From assembly GCF_963082655.1 (NCBI RefSeq), contig NC_081553.1, positions 193,257,373-193,321,372 on the forward strand: DNA of 64,000 nt. Direction: 5' to 3'. Source of the DNA: Stomoxys calcitrans. Lineage: Eukaryota > Arthropoda > Insecta > Diptera > Muscidae. Below, in pieces: positions 32,891 to 44,480 of this stretch; the stretch's first letter is position 1, and every line of letters begins with the position of its first letter. The notes below the pieces were generated by a model that worked only from the letters and a program-made list of their open reading frames with translations, had not been told where the DNA came from and did not search any database. Both the position numbers and the translations under genes were made by a program.

Positions 32891-33108
32891 ATATCTTTTA
32901 TTCAGCCTGGCTATAGGTTTTCTATAGGAAAACTTCAATTCAGCCTGACTGAATAAAATTTTCTATAGGAAACTTTGCATTCAGCCTAGCTGATAAAGGT
33001 TTCCTATAAGAAACCTTCCATTCAGCCTAGCAGAATAAGGTTTTCTATAGGACAACCGCAATTCAGCCTGGCCGATTAAGGTTTCCTATAAGAAAACTTT
33101 AAGAATAT
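32891..33108. repeat. Second, degenerate 41-bp array (about five units)
   Basis: Five units with ATTCAGCCTGGC or ATTCAGCCTAGC, followed by GGTTTTCTATAGGA or GGTTTCCTATAAGAAA, keep the 41-base period but differ from one another more than the units of the main array. They lie 1.6 kb from the main array in the same orientation. Confidence 0.9.
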
Positions 33109-33489
33109 TTATCAATTTTCCATCTTTCTTTTTCGTAATGTCAGTGAGGATGAACCAATCGCCCCCTATAAAAATTATAATTCAAGCCAAAACTGTGTCA
33201 TCCACACTTAACCCACGCTCTTTTTTAATTTCCTCTCGATAGTTGTTTTTTAAGTTGTTGTTGCTTTTGTCATTGACTTATTGGCCCCGTATTTGACCAA
33301 CGAATGGCAGCATGTATTTCGTAAGCTCTTCTTCGTTTGATGGCCCCCATTACAGAGTGTGGCTTGCCAATAGCATAGTGAGAGCGGGCTCCCAACTGAA
33401 GATACGAGAGCATAAAATGAGCGAACGGTGAATGCGTGCGTAAGGCAACGTAACGTTGCACATTGGGCCAACAAAAAACGAGTAAAAGC
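33109..33489. other. Non-repetitive spacer
   Basis: No repeat family or gene was recognised. Short minus-strand frames overlap each other in different registers, which argues against coding. Confidence 0.45.
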
Positions 33490-34145
33490 GTACAAAATTC
33501 AGTCGGGCCGAATGGATTCTGTAAAAATGTATACAATTTAAATTAAGTTGAAGGGCATAAGCAAATACGAAAGCTTCTAGGAACCGAACAAAGATGATCA
33601 AAGGACCGATTTACATTGGGACTACATCAGGTTATAGACTGATTTGGACCGTATTTGGTACAGTTGTTGGAAGTGGTAACTGAACGACGTATGCAAAATT
33701 TCACCAAAATCGGAGAAAAAATGCGGCTTGTTAGGACTCAAGAATTCAAATCGGGAGATCGGTTTATATGGGAGCTACATCAGGTTATAGACCGATTCGC
33801 ACTGTGCTTAGTACAATTGTTGATAGTTATAACGGAACAGCACATGCGAAATTTTAGCCAAATCGGACAAAAGGGCTCAAGAAGTCAGATTGGGAGATCG
33901 GTTTATATGGGAGCAATATCAGGTTATAGACCGATTCGGACTGTACTTAGCACCGTTATTTAAAGTTATAAGTCAGTCAAATCGGACAAATATTGCGGCT
34001 TGTACGAACTCAAGAATAGAATCGAAAGATCGGTTCGTATGGGAACAATATCAGGTTATAGACCGATTCGGACTGTACTTACTAGTTATTTAATGTTAAA
34101 ACCGAACACCACATGCAAAATTTCAGCCAAATCGGTGGTGAAAAG
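33490..34145 (+). mobile_element. 155-bp-monomer element, 3'-truncated
   Basis: The proximal end is represented by CAGTCGGGCCGAATGGATTC, followed by the CTTCTAGGAACCGAACAAAG lead-in and four monomers (GATCGGTTTATATGGGAGC, AGACCGATTCGGACTGTACT). It stops at CAAATCGGTGGTGAAAAG without a distal module. Confidence 0.75.
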
Positions 34146-35640
34146 CAGCAAGATTCATATTGCCTTAATTTTAATTCTGGACTAAACCATATCAACTACC
34201 AATTATTCTATGTTTACACTGATAATATAGTATATGCATATTTTTAAGATTTCAAATTCTCCAGAGTCATCCAAATCATGCAAATCGGTTGAGTAGATTA
34301 AAAGTTATGGCCCTTTGAATGTTGAAGCGGTGGAATGGGATCAACTTTGACAACCTGTAAGAAAGATAAAGACCAACAACGCCATTTTCCTGAAACCCTA
34401 TGTCCTCCTCTACCCTCCTCTATATCTAGAACATTTTTACCTCGCAGATCAACGGATAAAATGTTGTGGACTTTTTTCAAATTTTTTCTCGTTTGGCCCA
34501 CTGTGCGTTGATATGTATGGACAATGCGTAAAGGGATTTTGGGGTACAAGTGTACGGTTGCGAAAGTTAAATGTTTACCACGTTTTGTTTTTCGTTGTAT
34601 TTGCTTCATTTCTCCATGATTTCATGGCAATAAAGCAACAATAACTACAAGAAAAACAAAAATAAAATAACACAACAACACTGCGGACTACTACGGCATG
34701 TTTTTGGTCACTGACCTTTATTGCCACGCTCATTTATGGTTGTTGTCGTCGTTGACTTTATTTTGGTGTGTTGTTTTATTTTTGTTGTTTTTGTAGTATC
34801 TGTTTTGTTTGTATGATTTTTTGTTAGTTTTGTTTTTGTTATATCTTTACCCACATTAATTCTTGATTACCACAGCCTTTACTAGCCACTGCTGTTATGG
34901 CTTGTTGTCATCTATACCACCCCATCCATGCCTATAGTGCTTTTGGTGTTTTCGTCCCATAGCCTCTGCCACCGCCATTGCCGTTGTACATTTGTCCAAT
35001 TGTTGTCGATATAATAACCCATCCATGTCATTTGTCCAGCCGCCATCCATTCGTTTTTTCGTTGTTGTTATTTTTACAAAATAGTGTCCCCAAAACATAA
35101 CAAAAACTATTCGTCCATACAACGCAGGGTGCGCGTGATGCTTTCGTGTGTATCGTTATTTTTGTGTTGTTGTTTTTTTTTACATTTGATTTGAGGTGTG
35201 TTTTTGGTGTTTTTGTCATTGATATACGAGGCCTTAGTTAAGTGAGAGAGTGGGAGCATGAGAGAGCAAGAGCGAGAGATGTGGGAGCTGGGTAGTATGC
35301 TTGTTCATTCATTAGTCAATGATTTGTATGGATGTCTGCATTTGTGTGTTTGTTCCACTTTTGCTTTGATACCCAATTTTTTTCTCACTCTCTGGGGGAC
35401 GACAAAAACAATTTACAACAAGCACATGTGCACACACTTACATACAAAAGCATGAGCTATTAGTAGGAATATTTTTTTTATAAATATTACACCGTGCCAC
35501 GGATCATAAACTCCCAGAATTAATCTCAAATGTAAGACGATTGAAATGTTGACCTTGACCTAGTTTGGGGATTATTACTAACAACAAGGTATTAAGAAAA
35601 AATCTAAAATGTAGTAAGGTAGGTATAACGTGAAAATGGG
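34146..35640. other. Non-repetitive island
   Basis: Host-like DNA rich in TTGTTG/CAACAA words (34,620-35,250) with no recognisable gene. A GAGAGAG-type patch lies near 35,240-35,280. Confidence 0.45.
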
Positions 35641-36224
35641 CTCTAATACAAGACACTGTTACTGCAAAAATATCCCTTAAGCCGGAGGTGACTTAAGTTT
35701 TAGATTAGCGTTCTTAACTTTAACCGATCTCTTTTTCATGAGATCTTAACAGAAGATAAGGTAAGACGACTACACCGAAAGTACATATATGCTCCATCGG
35801 AGATAATCGCTTATAAGGGGTTCTATCTTGCCATCGGGAAATACTTGGTTACTCTGTCTAAGTTTCGTGGTTTCCACGCTCGTTCTCACGTTCTTTTGGA
35901 CAGCGGGGTGCGGCTTAGGGATGAAAGTGAAAAACACTGAAATGGTCTTGTCTTCGAGTTAAAGGATAGTGAATGAGTTCAGACTACCGAGACAGCAACC
36001 TTTGGGCTATTAAGATAGACAACGTTTCTTTTGGGCGATTCTAGACAGAAAGCTGGACTTTAATAGGGAGTCTAGAAATTATGGCGAGGTGTAGCATGTC
36101 ATACCATAACTCTGAGTAAGAAAGGATTTCTATTCAGCCAATTTATCGTAGCTAGCAGAAGGGGTTTACTACCCAGCCAGGGTACCGGCTGTACTCTTAG
36201 GTAGTACGACTAGTTCTGATATAT
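35641..36224. other. Low-similarity stretch next to a LINE relic
   Basis: The composition suggests decayed retrotransposon DNA. A plus-strand frame reads ILDRKLDFNRES (about 36,040), a pattern found in LINE reverse transcriptase thumbs, but the adjoining relic is on the other strand. I do not assign it. Confidence 0.3.
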
Positions 36225-36712
36225 GGACTTCATGTCGGCACTCAGAACAGGTGAGTTTTGAACTGTTCAACCATTTCGTTGAGAGATCTGTCACAGTCGA
36301 GGGGGATTTTTGACTTCAGAACTATGTTCCCTGGCCACCTGGCTGTCTGAGATCATTTTAATGCCAGTCATCATTATGCCATTATACCTTAGCCATTCCA
36401 CCACTTCTTTAATTGCTTGATACACACTACAGTGGTCGAGTAAACTTCCCGATATGACTAGTTCTTCAGAGTACACCCCAAAGTCCACTTGGTCATCCAG
36501 TTTGGGACCATTCGTATAGAAGTCTGTGCAATTTCTATTACCAGGGATTTTGTAGTTCTAATCGATTCCATCCAGAATAGTAGTACAGTATTTTTTACTA
36601 AAAACCGGCTCAGACAATGTAATCCGCCTGGCACACGGGGCATTGTAAAAAGGATGACACAGTGTCCATAGCTACCGCATGACCAGAGAGAAAACATCCT
36701 TAGAATCACACT
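36225..36712 (-). pseudogene. LINE RNase H domain relic, minus strand
   Basis: On the minus strand, joined across frame breaks, the region shows FYTNGPKLDDQVDFGVYSEE, then DHCSVYQAIKEVVEWLRYNG, SDSQ, and a LNEMVEQF-like stretch. This is the order of the RNase H domain carried by some non-LTR retrotransposons. The first catalytic Asp (normally YTDGSKL) is Asn here. Frames are broken, so it is inactive. It abuts the left edge of the GGTACC array. Confidence 0.7.
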
Positions 36713-39125
36713 ATTTGGTACTTTCTTTGTAAATTGCGCTAGAGCTCTGAATTTTGGAACTTAGATACACTATGGCAACCTTAATTGGGTGACTATAAGA
36801 GTTTTTGGAAATTTGTATGTTTGGGTACTAAAAAACGTACCAAAAAGTTACAAATGGGTAAACTTTGTACAAGGCGGATGGATAGAGGAAGAATTTTGAA
36901 ATTTGACTTAAAAGTGTGAAAGGATGAGGGTGAAAAAAGTGGAAAAATAGTACTGGCAACGGGAGGAAACGTACATTTAGTACTGCAGTTGGCACCATTT
37001 AGTACTTTTATTACAGATAGAGCTAGAGGTCTGAAATTTTGGCACATAGGTACAACTAGGAAAACATTATGGGTGACTATGATTTTTTTTACAATTCGTA
37101 CATTTTGGAACCAATATTGGTACCATTTTTTACTTTCTGTGCAAATGGAGTTAGAGGACTGAAATTTGGGTAGTAGGTAAAACTTGGAAATATATGACGC
37201 CCGACTAAATGACTTTTCACAATTCTAACATTTTGGTACCAAAATTTGTACTATTTCGTACTTTCTTTGTAGATCGAGCTAGAGGTCCGAAATTTGGGAA
37301 GTAGGCTAAACTAAGAAATAAATGATGGGTGACCAAATTATCTTTTCAAATTTTAGTACCAAAATTGGTACCATTTTGTACTTTCTGTTCAGATGGATCT
37401 TAAAGTCTGAAATTTGGCATATGGGTTCAACTAAGAAAAAAATAGTGGGTGGCTAAATGACACCACTATTCGCACATTTTGGTACCAAAATTGGTACCAA
37501 TTGGTACTTTATTCATAGATAAGGCCTGAAATTTAGCTTAAAGGTACAACTAAGAAATAGCCATCCCATGGCAGCCGGTTGTACGTACTGGATTGACCCA
37601 ATCGGTACTTTATTCATAGATGAGGCCTGAAATTTAGCTTGTAGGTACAACTAAGAAATAGCCATTCCATGGCAGCCGGTTGTACGTACTGGATTGACCC
37701 GATGGAATTCTTCATCAGCAAGTGCTGCCGCCTCGGTGTACAACACACTGCTACAACAACTAAGAAATATGTGATAGGTGACTAAATTATATGTTAAAAA
37801 TTCGTACATTTTGGTACCATTTGGTACTTTCTGTTCAGATGGAGTTAGACGTCCGAAATTCGGGATGTAGGTACAACTAAGAAATAAATGATGGATGCCT
37901 AAATAATCTATTCCAAATTCGCACATTGTTGTACCAAAATTGGTACCATTTTGTACTTTCTGTTCACATTGATCACATGAAATTTGGCATATGGGCACAA
38001 CTAAGAAAAAAATAATGGGTGGCTTAATGACATATTCCCCATTCGCACATGTTGATACCAAAATTGGTACCATTTGGTACTTTATTCATAGATGACGCTA
38101 GAGGTCTGAAATTTAGCATATAGGTACAACTAAGAAATATACTAAATGATCCATTAAATATTCATACATTTTGGTTCCAAAACTGATACCATTTGGTACT
38201 CTCTTTGCAGATGGAGCTTGAGGTCTGAAATTTGACATGTAGGTACAAGAAATAATCTATTCAAATTTCGTAATTTTTAGTACTAAAATTGGTACCATTT
38301 TGTACTTTCTAGTCAGATGATCTTGTAGTGTGAAATTTGGCATATGGGCATAAGTAAGAAAAAATGGGTTGCTAAATGACGTATTTACCATTCGCTCATT
38401 TTGGTACCAATATTGGTACCTTTTGGTACTTTATTCATTAATGAAGCTAGAGGCCTGAAATTTAGCTTGTAGATACAACTAAGAAATATGTGTTAGGTGA
38501 CTAAATGATCTATTAACAATTCATACATTTTGGTACCAAAACTGGTGCCATTTGGTACTTTCTTTGCAAATGGAGCTAGAGGTCTGAAATTTGGCATATA
38601 GGTACAAGAAATTTCGAACATTTTAGTACCAAAATTGGTACCATTTTGTACTTTCTGGTCAGATGGATCTTGAAGTCTGAAATTTGGCATATGGGCATAA
38701 GTAAGAAAAAAAATAATAGGTAGCTTAATGACATATTCACCACACGAACATTTTGATACCAAAATTGGTACCATTTGGTACTTTTTTCATTAATGAAGCT
38801 AGGGGCCTGAAATATAGCTAAACTAAACTATATACTGACTAAATGATCTATTAAAAATTCATACATTTTGGTACCAAAATTGGTACCATTTGGTACTTTC
38901 TTTGCAGATAGAGCTAGAGGCCTGAAATTTGACACGTAGTTACAAGAAGAAAATATATATTGGTTGACTAAATGATCCATTCAAAATTCGTACATTTTGG
39001 TACCAAAAAGTGCAACATAGGTACTAAAACATACAAAATGGTACTTTCTTTACAAATTGGGCTAAAGCGCTTAAAAGTGCGATTCATTTATAACTTGACA
39101 ATATATATTAGACGACTTAATAAGT
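36713..39125. repeat. GGTACC-rich tandem array, about 17 units of ~120-140 bp
   Basis: Units contain CATTTTGGTACCAAAATTGG, then TACCATTTGGTACTTTCTTT, a GCTAGAGGTCTGAAATTTGG block, CATATAGGTACAACTAAGAA and TGACTAAATGATC. The 14-base core TTTTGGTACCAAAA is a perfect palindrome. Unit length drifts between about 95 and 150 by small deletions. At 37,558-37,604 and 37,657-37,750 units carry an extra block CCATGGCAGCCGGTTGTACG, probably a nested dispersed-repeat fragment that was amplified with the array. A 140-codon minus-strand frame is accidental. Confidence 0.9.
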
Positions 39126-39515
39126 CACTGTTTCTATGGCTTCCACCAAAGATCGTGCCAAATATGACCTAAGTCGGTTCACAACCTGATATAGCTCCCA
39201 TATAAACGGATCTCCCGATTGCACAGCCTCTAGAGGGCACAGTTATTGTCTTATTTGACTGAAATTTTGCACAACGACTTTTCCTATGACCTTTAACATG
39301 AGTGCCAAATATGATCTGAATCGGTACATAACTTAATATAGCTCCCATATAACCGATCACCCAATTTTACTTCTTGGGGGACAATTCTTATCCAATTTGG
39401 CTGAAATATTGCTGAAATAATATACAGTGACATCTTCTATGGACTTCAACTTCCTAGACCAGTATGATGGAGGGTATATAAGATTCGACCCAGTGGAACT
39501 AAGTACGCTTTTATC
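39126..39515 (-). mobile_element. 155-bp-monomer element fragment, minus strand, with proximal end
   Basis: About two monomers (TATAGCTCCCATATAAACGG, GACTGAAATTTTGCAC) are followed by GATGGAGGGTATATAAGATT, CGACCCAGTGGAACTAAGTA and CGCTTTTATCTG. That is the reverse complement of the family's proximal end (AAAAGCG...CCGAATCTT...). Confidence 0.7.
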
Positions 39516-40790
39516 TGTTTTTAAACTACTTTCCTGCCAATTGAATTCGTGTTTTTTAATGTTTATCTAGTCATTCTAATCCATCATCCATCCTAATCAT
39601 TTAATTGTCAATATCAATTGTACCCAAATATCAATTTTGTAGCCACTGTCCATTTGGAGTGGATTTTTTGTTTTTTTGCATACCATAATAGTTCATAATT
39701 GTATCATTTCAGTTCACTATTAATCATATTTGTGAGAAGGTCAATTGCAATTAAAGATTTTGCAAAAAAAAAGTACCAACACATAATTATATTTAATAGA
39801 TGCAGACATTTTGAACTCTCCATCAAAGAAGGAGATCGACTATGATGAATATGAACAAGAAGGGCACTAATAGAGTGCAATTAATTGATAGAAGTTTGAT
39901 CAGAGCCAATGGAAGAGACATAAATGGACATCAATGCAACTTTGGCATATACCAATAAATATGGAAAATCATATGAAAACTCTGAGTTTTTTTAAGGCGA
40001 AAAAGAGTGAGTGATAATAGAAAAGTTCGTGCAAAATTTGTGAGGATCGGTTAACAGAGTTCCCAATTTTCTTGTGAATCGGTTAACAAATATGCAAATT
40101 TGCAAATGACGATATAATTGCCAAGTTACATGGGTTTTCAACGATGAAAAACCAACTTAGTATCAACTATTAAAGAGAAATCGTATTTCCATTTCAGTCA
40201 TAAACATTTCCTTCATTACTTCATTGTAAGTCATTATCATTGACAAAAATTGTGCTGCCAATTGTTTGTTATAAACATCCCATTAGAAAAAAACCTAAAA
40301 GTTTATGGTGCGTATACACTTAGAGATTTATTGTAAACTTTTTTACATAATATTGCTTAAGATGCAATCACACAATATGTGCTGTGTGGTGTTCACAGCT
40401 ATCCCGTGAGCTTGTAACAAAGCGTTTTGCAATGCCTATTGAGTTATGCTTCCTTTTTCTTGCCGATGTTGCATTGTAATCCTGCCAAGGACTATCTGCA
40501 CTATTGTCGAATGAGTCCAAGCTACTTTCGAAACAATCAACTATCGCTGAGGCGGTGAGTGTGCAAACAGTCGCTGCCATTGTATCTTCTTGATGGTGCT
40601 TAAAACTGGGCTAGGTGCTTTGTCCAGGTTTCGCTATTCTTCTCCGTCTTAAAAAGCTGTTCTTGAAAGACATATTGTAGTGTATGCAATAATTTGAATG
40701 GAAAATGCCTTGCCGTTATTCAGATTTGTCTGAACTTGTTGAATGACATCTATCGATCAATGAACAGCTATTTATTCTACGCACGTTCCA
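39516..40790. other. Non-repetitive spacer with one possible relic frame
   Basis: AT-rich DNA. On the minus strand a 70-codon frame (40,580 down to 40,368) from an ATG reads Ser/Asp-rich (CFESSLDSFDNSADSPWQDY) and then basic (SARKRKHNS). It looks more protein-like than its surroundings, but I recognise no family, and upstream minus-strand sequence is broken by stops. It may be a transposon-derived relic or chance. Confidence 0.3.
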
Positions 40791-41192
40791 ATATTTAAAA
40801 CTTCCAAAAATAATTGACCACTCATAAATGTGGTTTCTGTAAAAAATATCATGCCGAACAGGTAGCCAACGGAAAAACACATATCAATAAAAAATTCAAT
40901 TTTCTTTTCCTCCTTAAATTTCAAATTTTTTAAAACTTCGAAAAATAATGACCCCTTATAAATGTGGTTTCTGTTACAAAATTATGCCCAACAGGTAGCC
41001 GACGGAAAAACACATATCAATAAAAAATACACTTTTCTTTTCCTCCTTAAATTTCAAATTTTTTAAAACTTCCAAAAATAATGACCCCTTATAAATGTGG
41101 TTTCAGTTACAAAATTATGCCCAACAGGTAGCCAACGGAAAAACACATATCAATAACAAATGCACTTTGCTTTTCCGCCTTAAATTGAATGT
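40791..41192. repeat. 133-bp tandem repeat, three units
   Basis: The phase mark GGTAGCC occurs at 40,861, 40,994 and 41,127, a constant 133-base period. Units share ATAAATGTGGTTTCTGTTAC, CGGAAAAACACATATCAATA and CTTTTCCTCCTTAAATTTCA. The second and third are closest to each other. Confidence 0.9.
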
Positions 41193-41429
41193 AAACGGAG
41201 TGGCTATAGTAAAAAAAATTGATGACAGTTTTTTCCTACCACAATCGTAATAACAATGACATAACCTTTTGTTTCTCAATAATTTTTTTTAAATCTGAGA
41301 ATCATAAAAAAGTCTTCAACGGGTTTTCCAAAGATAATTCCAAATGTGGTACCTTCACTTTATCTTACATATATTTCTTGACAAATAAAAGCGTAGGCTA
41401 TAAAAAAAGAACTTAAACTTGAACTTAAA
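41193..41429. other. Spacer with a short SINE-like fragment
   Basis: The end of the spacer (about 41,396-41,425, GGCTATAAAAAAAGAACTTA then AACTTGAA) matches the GGCTATAAAAA...CTTAAACTTGAA segment of the SINE body. It sits at the boundary with the next element. Confidence 0.4.
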
Positions 41430-43118
41430 CTTCGGCCGCGTCGAATCTTTGAAACCCATCACCATGGATTCTGATAAAAATTTATGCAAATTAAAACTTC
41501 TAGGAACCGAACAAGGATGATCGAGAGACCGGTTTACATGGCAGCTATATCAGGTTATGGACCGAATTGGAGCGTATTTAACACAGTTGTTGGAAGTCGT
41601 AATAGAACACCGCATGCAAAATTTCAGCACAAGCGTGCAAAAATTGAGGCTTCCAGGGGCTTAAGAAGTCAAATCCGGAGATCGGTTTATATGGGAGCTA
41701 TATCAGGTTGTAGACCGATTTGGAACATACTTGGCACACCTATTGGAAGTCATAAAAGAACACTATATGCAAAATTTCAGCTAAATCGGATCGGTTTATA
41801 TGGGAGTAATATCCGGTTGATAACCGATGTGGATGATACTTGACACAGTTGTTGGAAGTCATAACAGAACACTATATGGAAAATTTCAGAAAAATCTGAC
41901 AAAAATTGCGGCTTCCAGGGGCTCAAGAAGTCAAATCGGGAGATCGGTTTATATGGGAGCTATATCAGGTTGTAGACCGATTTGGAACATACTTGGCACA
42001 CCTATTGGAAGTCATAACAGAACACAATATGCAAAATTTTAGAACAATCGAACAAAAATTATGGCTTCCAGGGGCTCAAGAAGTCAAATCGGGAGATCGG
42101 TTTATATGGGAGTTATATTCGGTTCTTAACCGATTTGGACGATACGTGACACAGTTGTTGGAAGTCATAACAGAACACTATGTGGACAATTTCAGAAAAA
42201 TCTGACAAAAATTGCCGCTCCCAGAGGCTCAAGAAGTCAAATCGGGAGATCGGTTTATATGGGAGCTATATCAGGTTATAGACCGATTTGAACCGCACTT
42301 GACACACCTATTGGAAGTCATAACAGAACACAGCGTGCGAAATTTCAGAAAAATCGAACAAAAATTGCGGCTTCCAGGGGCTCAAGGAGTCAAATCGGGA
42401 GATCGGTTTATATGGAAGCTATATCAGGTTATATACCATTTTCGACCGTACTTAGCACAGTTGTTGGCCGTTAAAACAGAACATTACCTGCAAAATTTCA
42501 GCCAAATTGGACAAAAATTGCGGCTTTCAGGGGCTCAAGTGTTTAAATCGGGAGATCGGTTTGTATGGGAGCTATATCAGGTTATAGACCGATTTGAACC
42601 GCACTTGACACAGCTATTGGAAGTCATACCAGAACACAGCGTGCGAAATTGCAGCCAAATCGGATCAAAATTGCGGCTTGTAAAGACTCAAGAAGTCAAA
42701 TCGGGAGATCGGTTTATATGGGAGCTATATCAGATTATACACCGATTCGGACCGTGCTTAAAACACCTATTGGAAGTCATAACAGAACACTACGTGCAAA
42801 ATTTCAGCCAAATCAGACAAAAATTGCGGCTTATAAGGGCCCAAGAAGTCAAATCGGGAGATCCGTTTATATGGGAGCTATAACTAAATCTGAACCGATA
42901 TGTCCCATTTGCAATTCCCTACGACCTACATCAATATTAAGTATCTGTGAAAAATTTCAATTCGTGATTTCAATGGACGGACAGACGTGGCTAGATCGAC
43001 TCAGAACGCCGAGACGATCAAGAATATATATACTTTTTGGGGTCTTAGACGAATATTACGAGGTGTGACAAACGGAATGACTAGATTAGTATACCCCCAT
43101 CCTAGGGTGGTATGTAAA
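41430..43118 (+). mobile_element. 155-bp-monomer element, near complete
   Basis: The proximal end CTTCGGCCGCGTCGAATCTT and AAACCCATCACCATGGATTC is followed by about nine monomers of ~155 bases (GATCGGTTTATATGGGAGCT, ATCAGGTTATAGACCGATTT, GGAAGTCATAACAGAACAC, CAAAAATTGCGGCTTCCAGG). The distal module follows (ACGGACAGACGTGGCTAGAT, GACTAGATTAGTATACCCCC), ending CATCCTAGGGTGG. A 223-codon open frame across the monomers reads one peptide over and over (EVKSGDRFIWELYQVIDRF) and is a consequence of the repeat, not a gene. No transposase is present. Confidence 0.85.
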
Positions 43119-44480
43119 GAAAATCAATTTGTGTTTGTTTATTTGTCTGCTTGTTTGTTTGTTCTCTATACAGTCAAAACCGGCTGAAACGATTTCTTTG
43201 AAATTTTCCCAGATTGTGTAGGTCGGTCTGGAAGGAAATATAGGCTATATATCTTTTTGATTTTGGAGGGGTGGCGGACTCTCCCCCTTACCACAAAAGT
43301 ACTATCCAATAATCAGGACAATATGGATCTCAAATGAAAGATATTCGGGAGTAAATTACGAATATGGCCAGAAAAGAGTAAAAGGCTTTATAATTTATTG
43401 ATATTGGAAGGGGGCGGACCCTGCCCCGTTAATCCAAAAAATACCCCCCAAAATTAAAAGTGTACCAATATGGGTATCAAAGGAAAAGTAATGAAGAGCA
43501 GAATACGAATTTGGTTTTGAAAACTAGGTTCAAGGAGGCCACCGTAGCGCAGAGGTTAGCATGTCCGCCTATGACGCTGAACGCCTGGGTTCGAATCTTG
43601 GTGAGACCATCAGAAAAAATTTTTCATCGGTGGCTTTCTCCTCCTATTGCTGGCAACATTTGTGAGGTAATATGCCATGTAAAACTTCCTTCCAAAGAGG
43701 TGTCACACTGCGGCACGCCGTTCGGACTAGGCTATAAAAAAAGAGGCCCCCTATTATTGAACTTAAACTTGAATCGGACTGCCTTCAATGATAGGTGAGA
43801 AGTTTGCCCCTGTTCCTAAGTGGAATGTTCATGGGCAAAATTTGCATTTTTGCATTTGCAAATTACGAATATGGCCAGAAAAGAGAAATAGGCTTTATAA
43901 TTTGTTGATATCGGAAGGGGGCGGACCCTCCCCCGTTAACCCAAAAAATACCCCCCTAAAGCAAAAGTGTACCAATATGGGTATCAAATGAAAAGTAATG
44001 AAGAGTAGAATACGAATATGGTGTTAGAAACTAGGTTCAAGCACCCAGGAAGTCGCCCTGACCCCAAAACTCCTCCAAGCTGACAAATTCGACGATAATA
44101 TCAATAAGGGGCTCAAATGAAAGATATTCGGGAGTAGATTACGAATCGGGCATACAAAATCAGGTCGAGGTATAGGAGGTCAACCACCCCCCCCCCCCCC
44201 CAAAAAAAAAAAAAAAAAACTCCCCAAATGGGTTTATTTGCCAATCACCACTATATGAGACTCGGTTTGTTTGATGTCCCGTATAGTGACACAAAAACGG
44301 CAGAACCGATTTTCTAGAAAATTTGACAGATTGTGCGGGTTGGTCTGGAAGGAAACATAGGCCTTATAATTTTTCGATATTGGAAGGGGAGCCACGCTCC
44401 CCCTTAACCCGAAAAAACACCACCTAAAATCAAAAGTGGACCGATCGGTACAATATGGGTATTTAATACTTAAATGGATA
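43119..44480 (+). mobile_element. Second dispersed repeat family with ATGGGTATCAAATGAAA modules
   Basis: Modules contain GATTGTGTAGGTCGGTCTGG, TTGATATTGGAAGGGGGCGG, CCCTCCCCCGTTAACCC, AAAAGTGTACCAATATGGGT and ATCAAATGAAAAGTAATGAA. Parts recur four times in the region. A related piece occurs at 26.98-27.10 kb. A SINE is inserted at 43,529, flanked by two ~176-182-base copies of the same segment. A homopolymer C run switching to an A run occurs at about 44,187-44,219. Confidence 0.7.
43529..43859 (+). mobile_element. tRNA-derived SINE, full length, plus strand
   Basis: The head reads GAGGCCACCGTAGCGCAGAG, TTAGCATGTCCGCC and GGTTCGAATCTTGG. The latter two are box A- and box B-like RNA polymerase III promoter elements in tRNA-like positions. 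The parent tRNA is not clear to me. The body carries TCTCCTCCTATTGCTGGCAA, TGCCATGTAAAACTTC, GAGGTGTCACACTGCGGCAC and GGCTATAAAAAAAGAGGCCC. The 3' part ends TGTTCATGGGCAAAATTTGC. It lies exactly between two copies of a flanking 176-182-base segment. Confidence 0.85.

Noticed and set aside
42212..42883. 223-codon frame repeating EVKSGDRFIWELYQVIDRF
   Set aside because: It is the translation of the 155-bp monomer, found in many copies on both strands and broken elsewhere. The monomer is non-coding DNA of a dispersed element.
43540..43605. tRNA gene
   Set aside because: The box A/B-like motifs belong to the SINE head. The sequence does not give a convincing full cloverleaf and continues into the SINE body.
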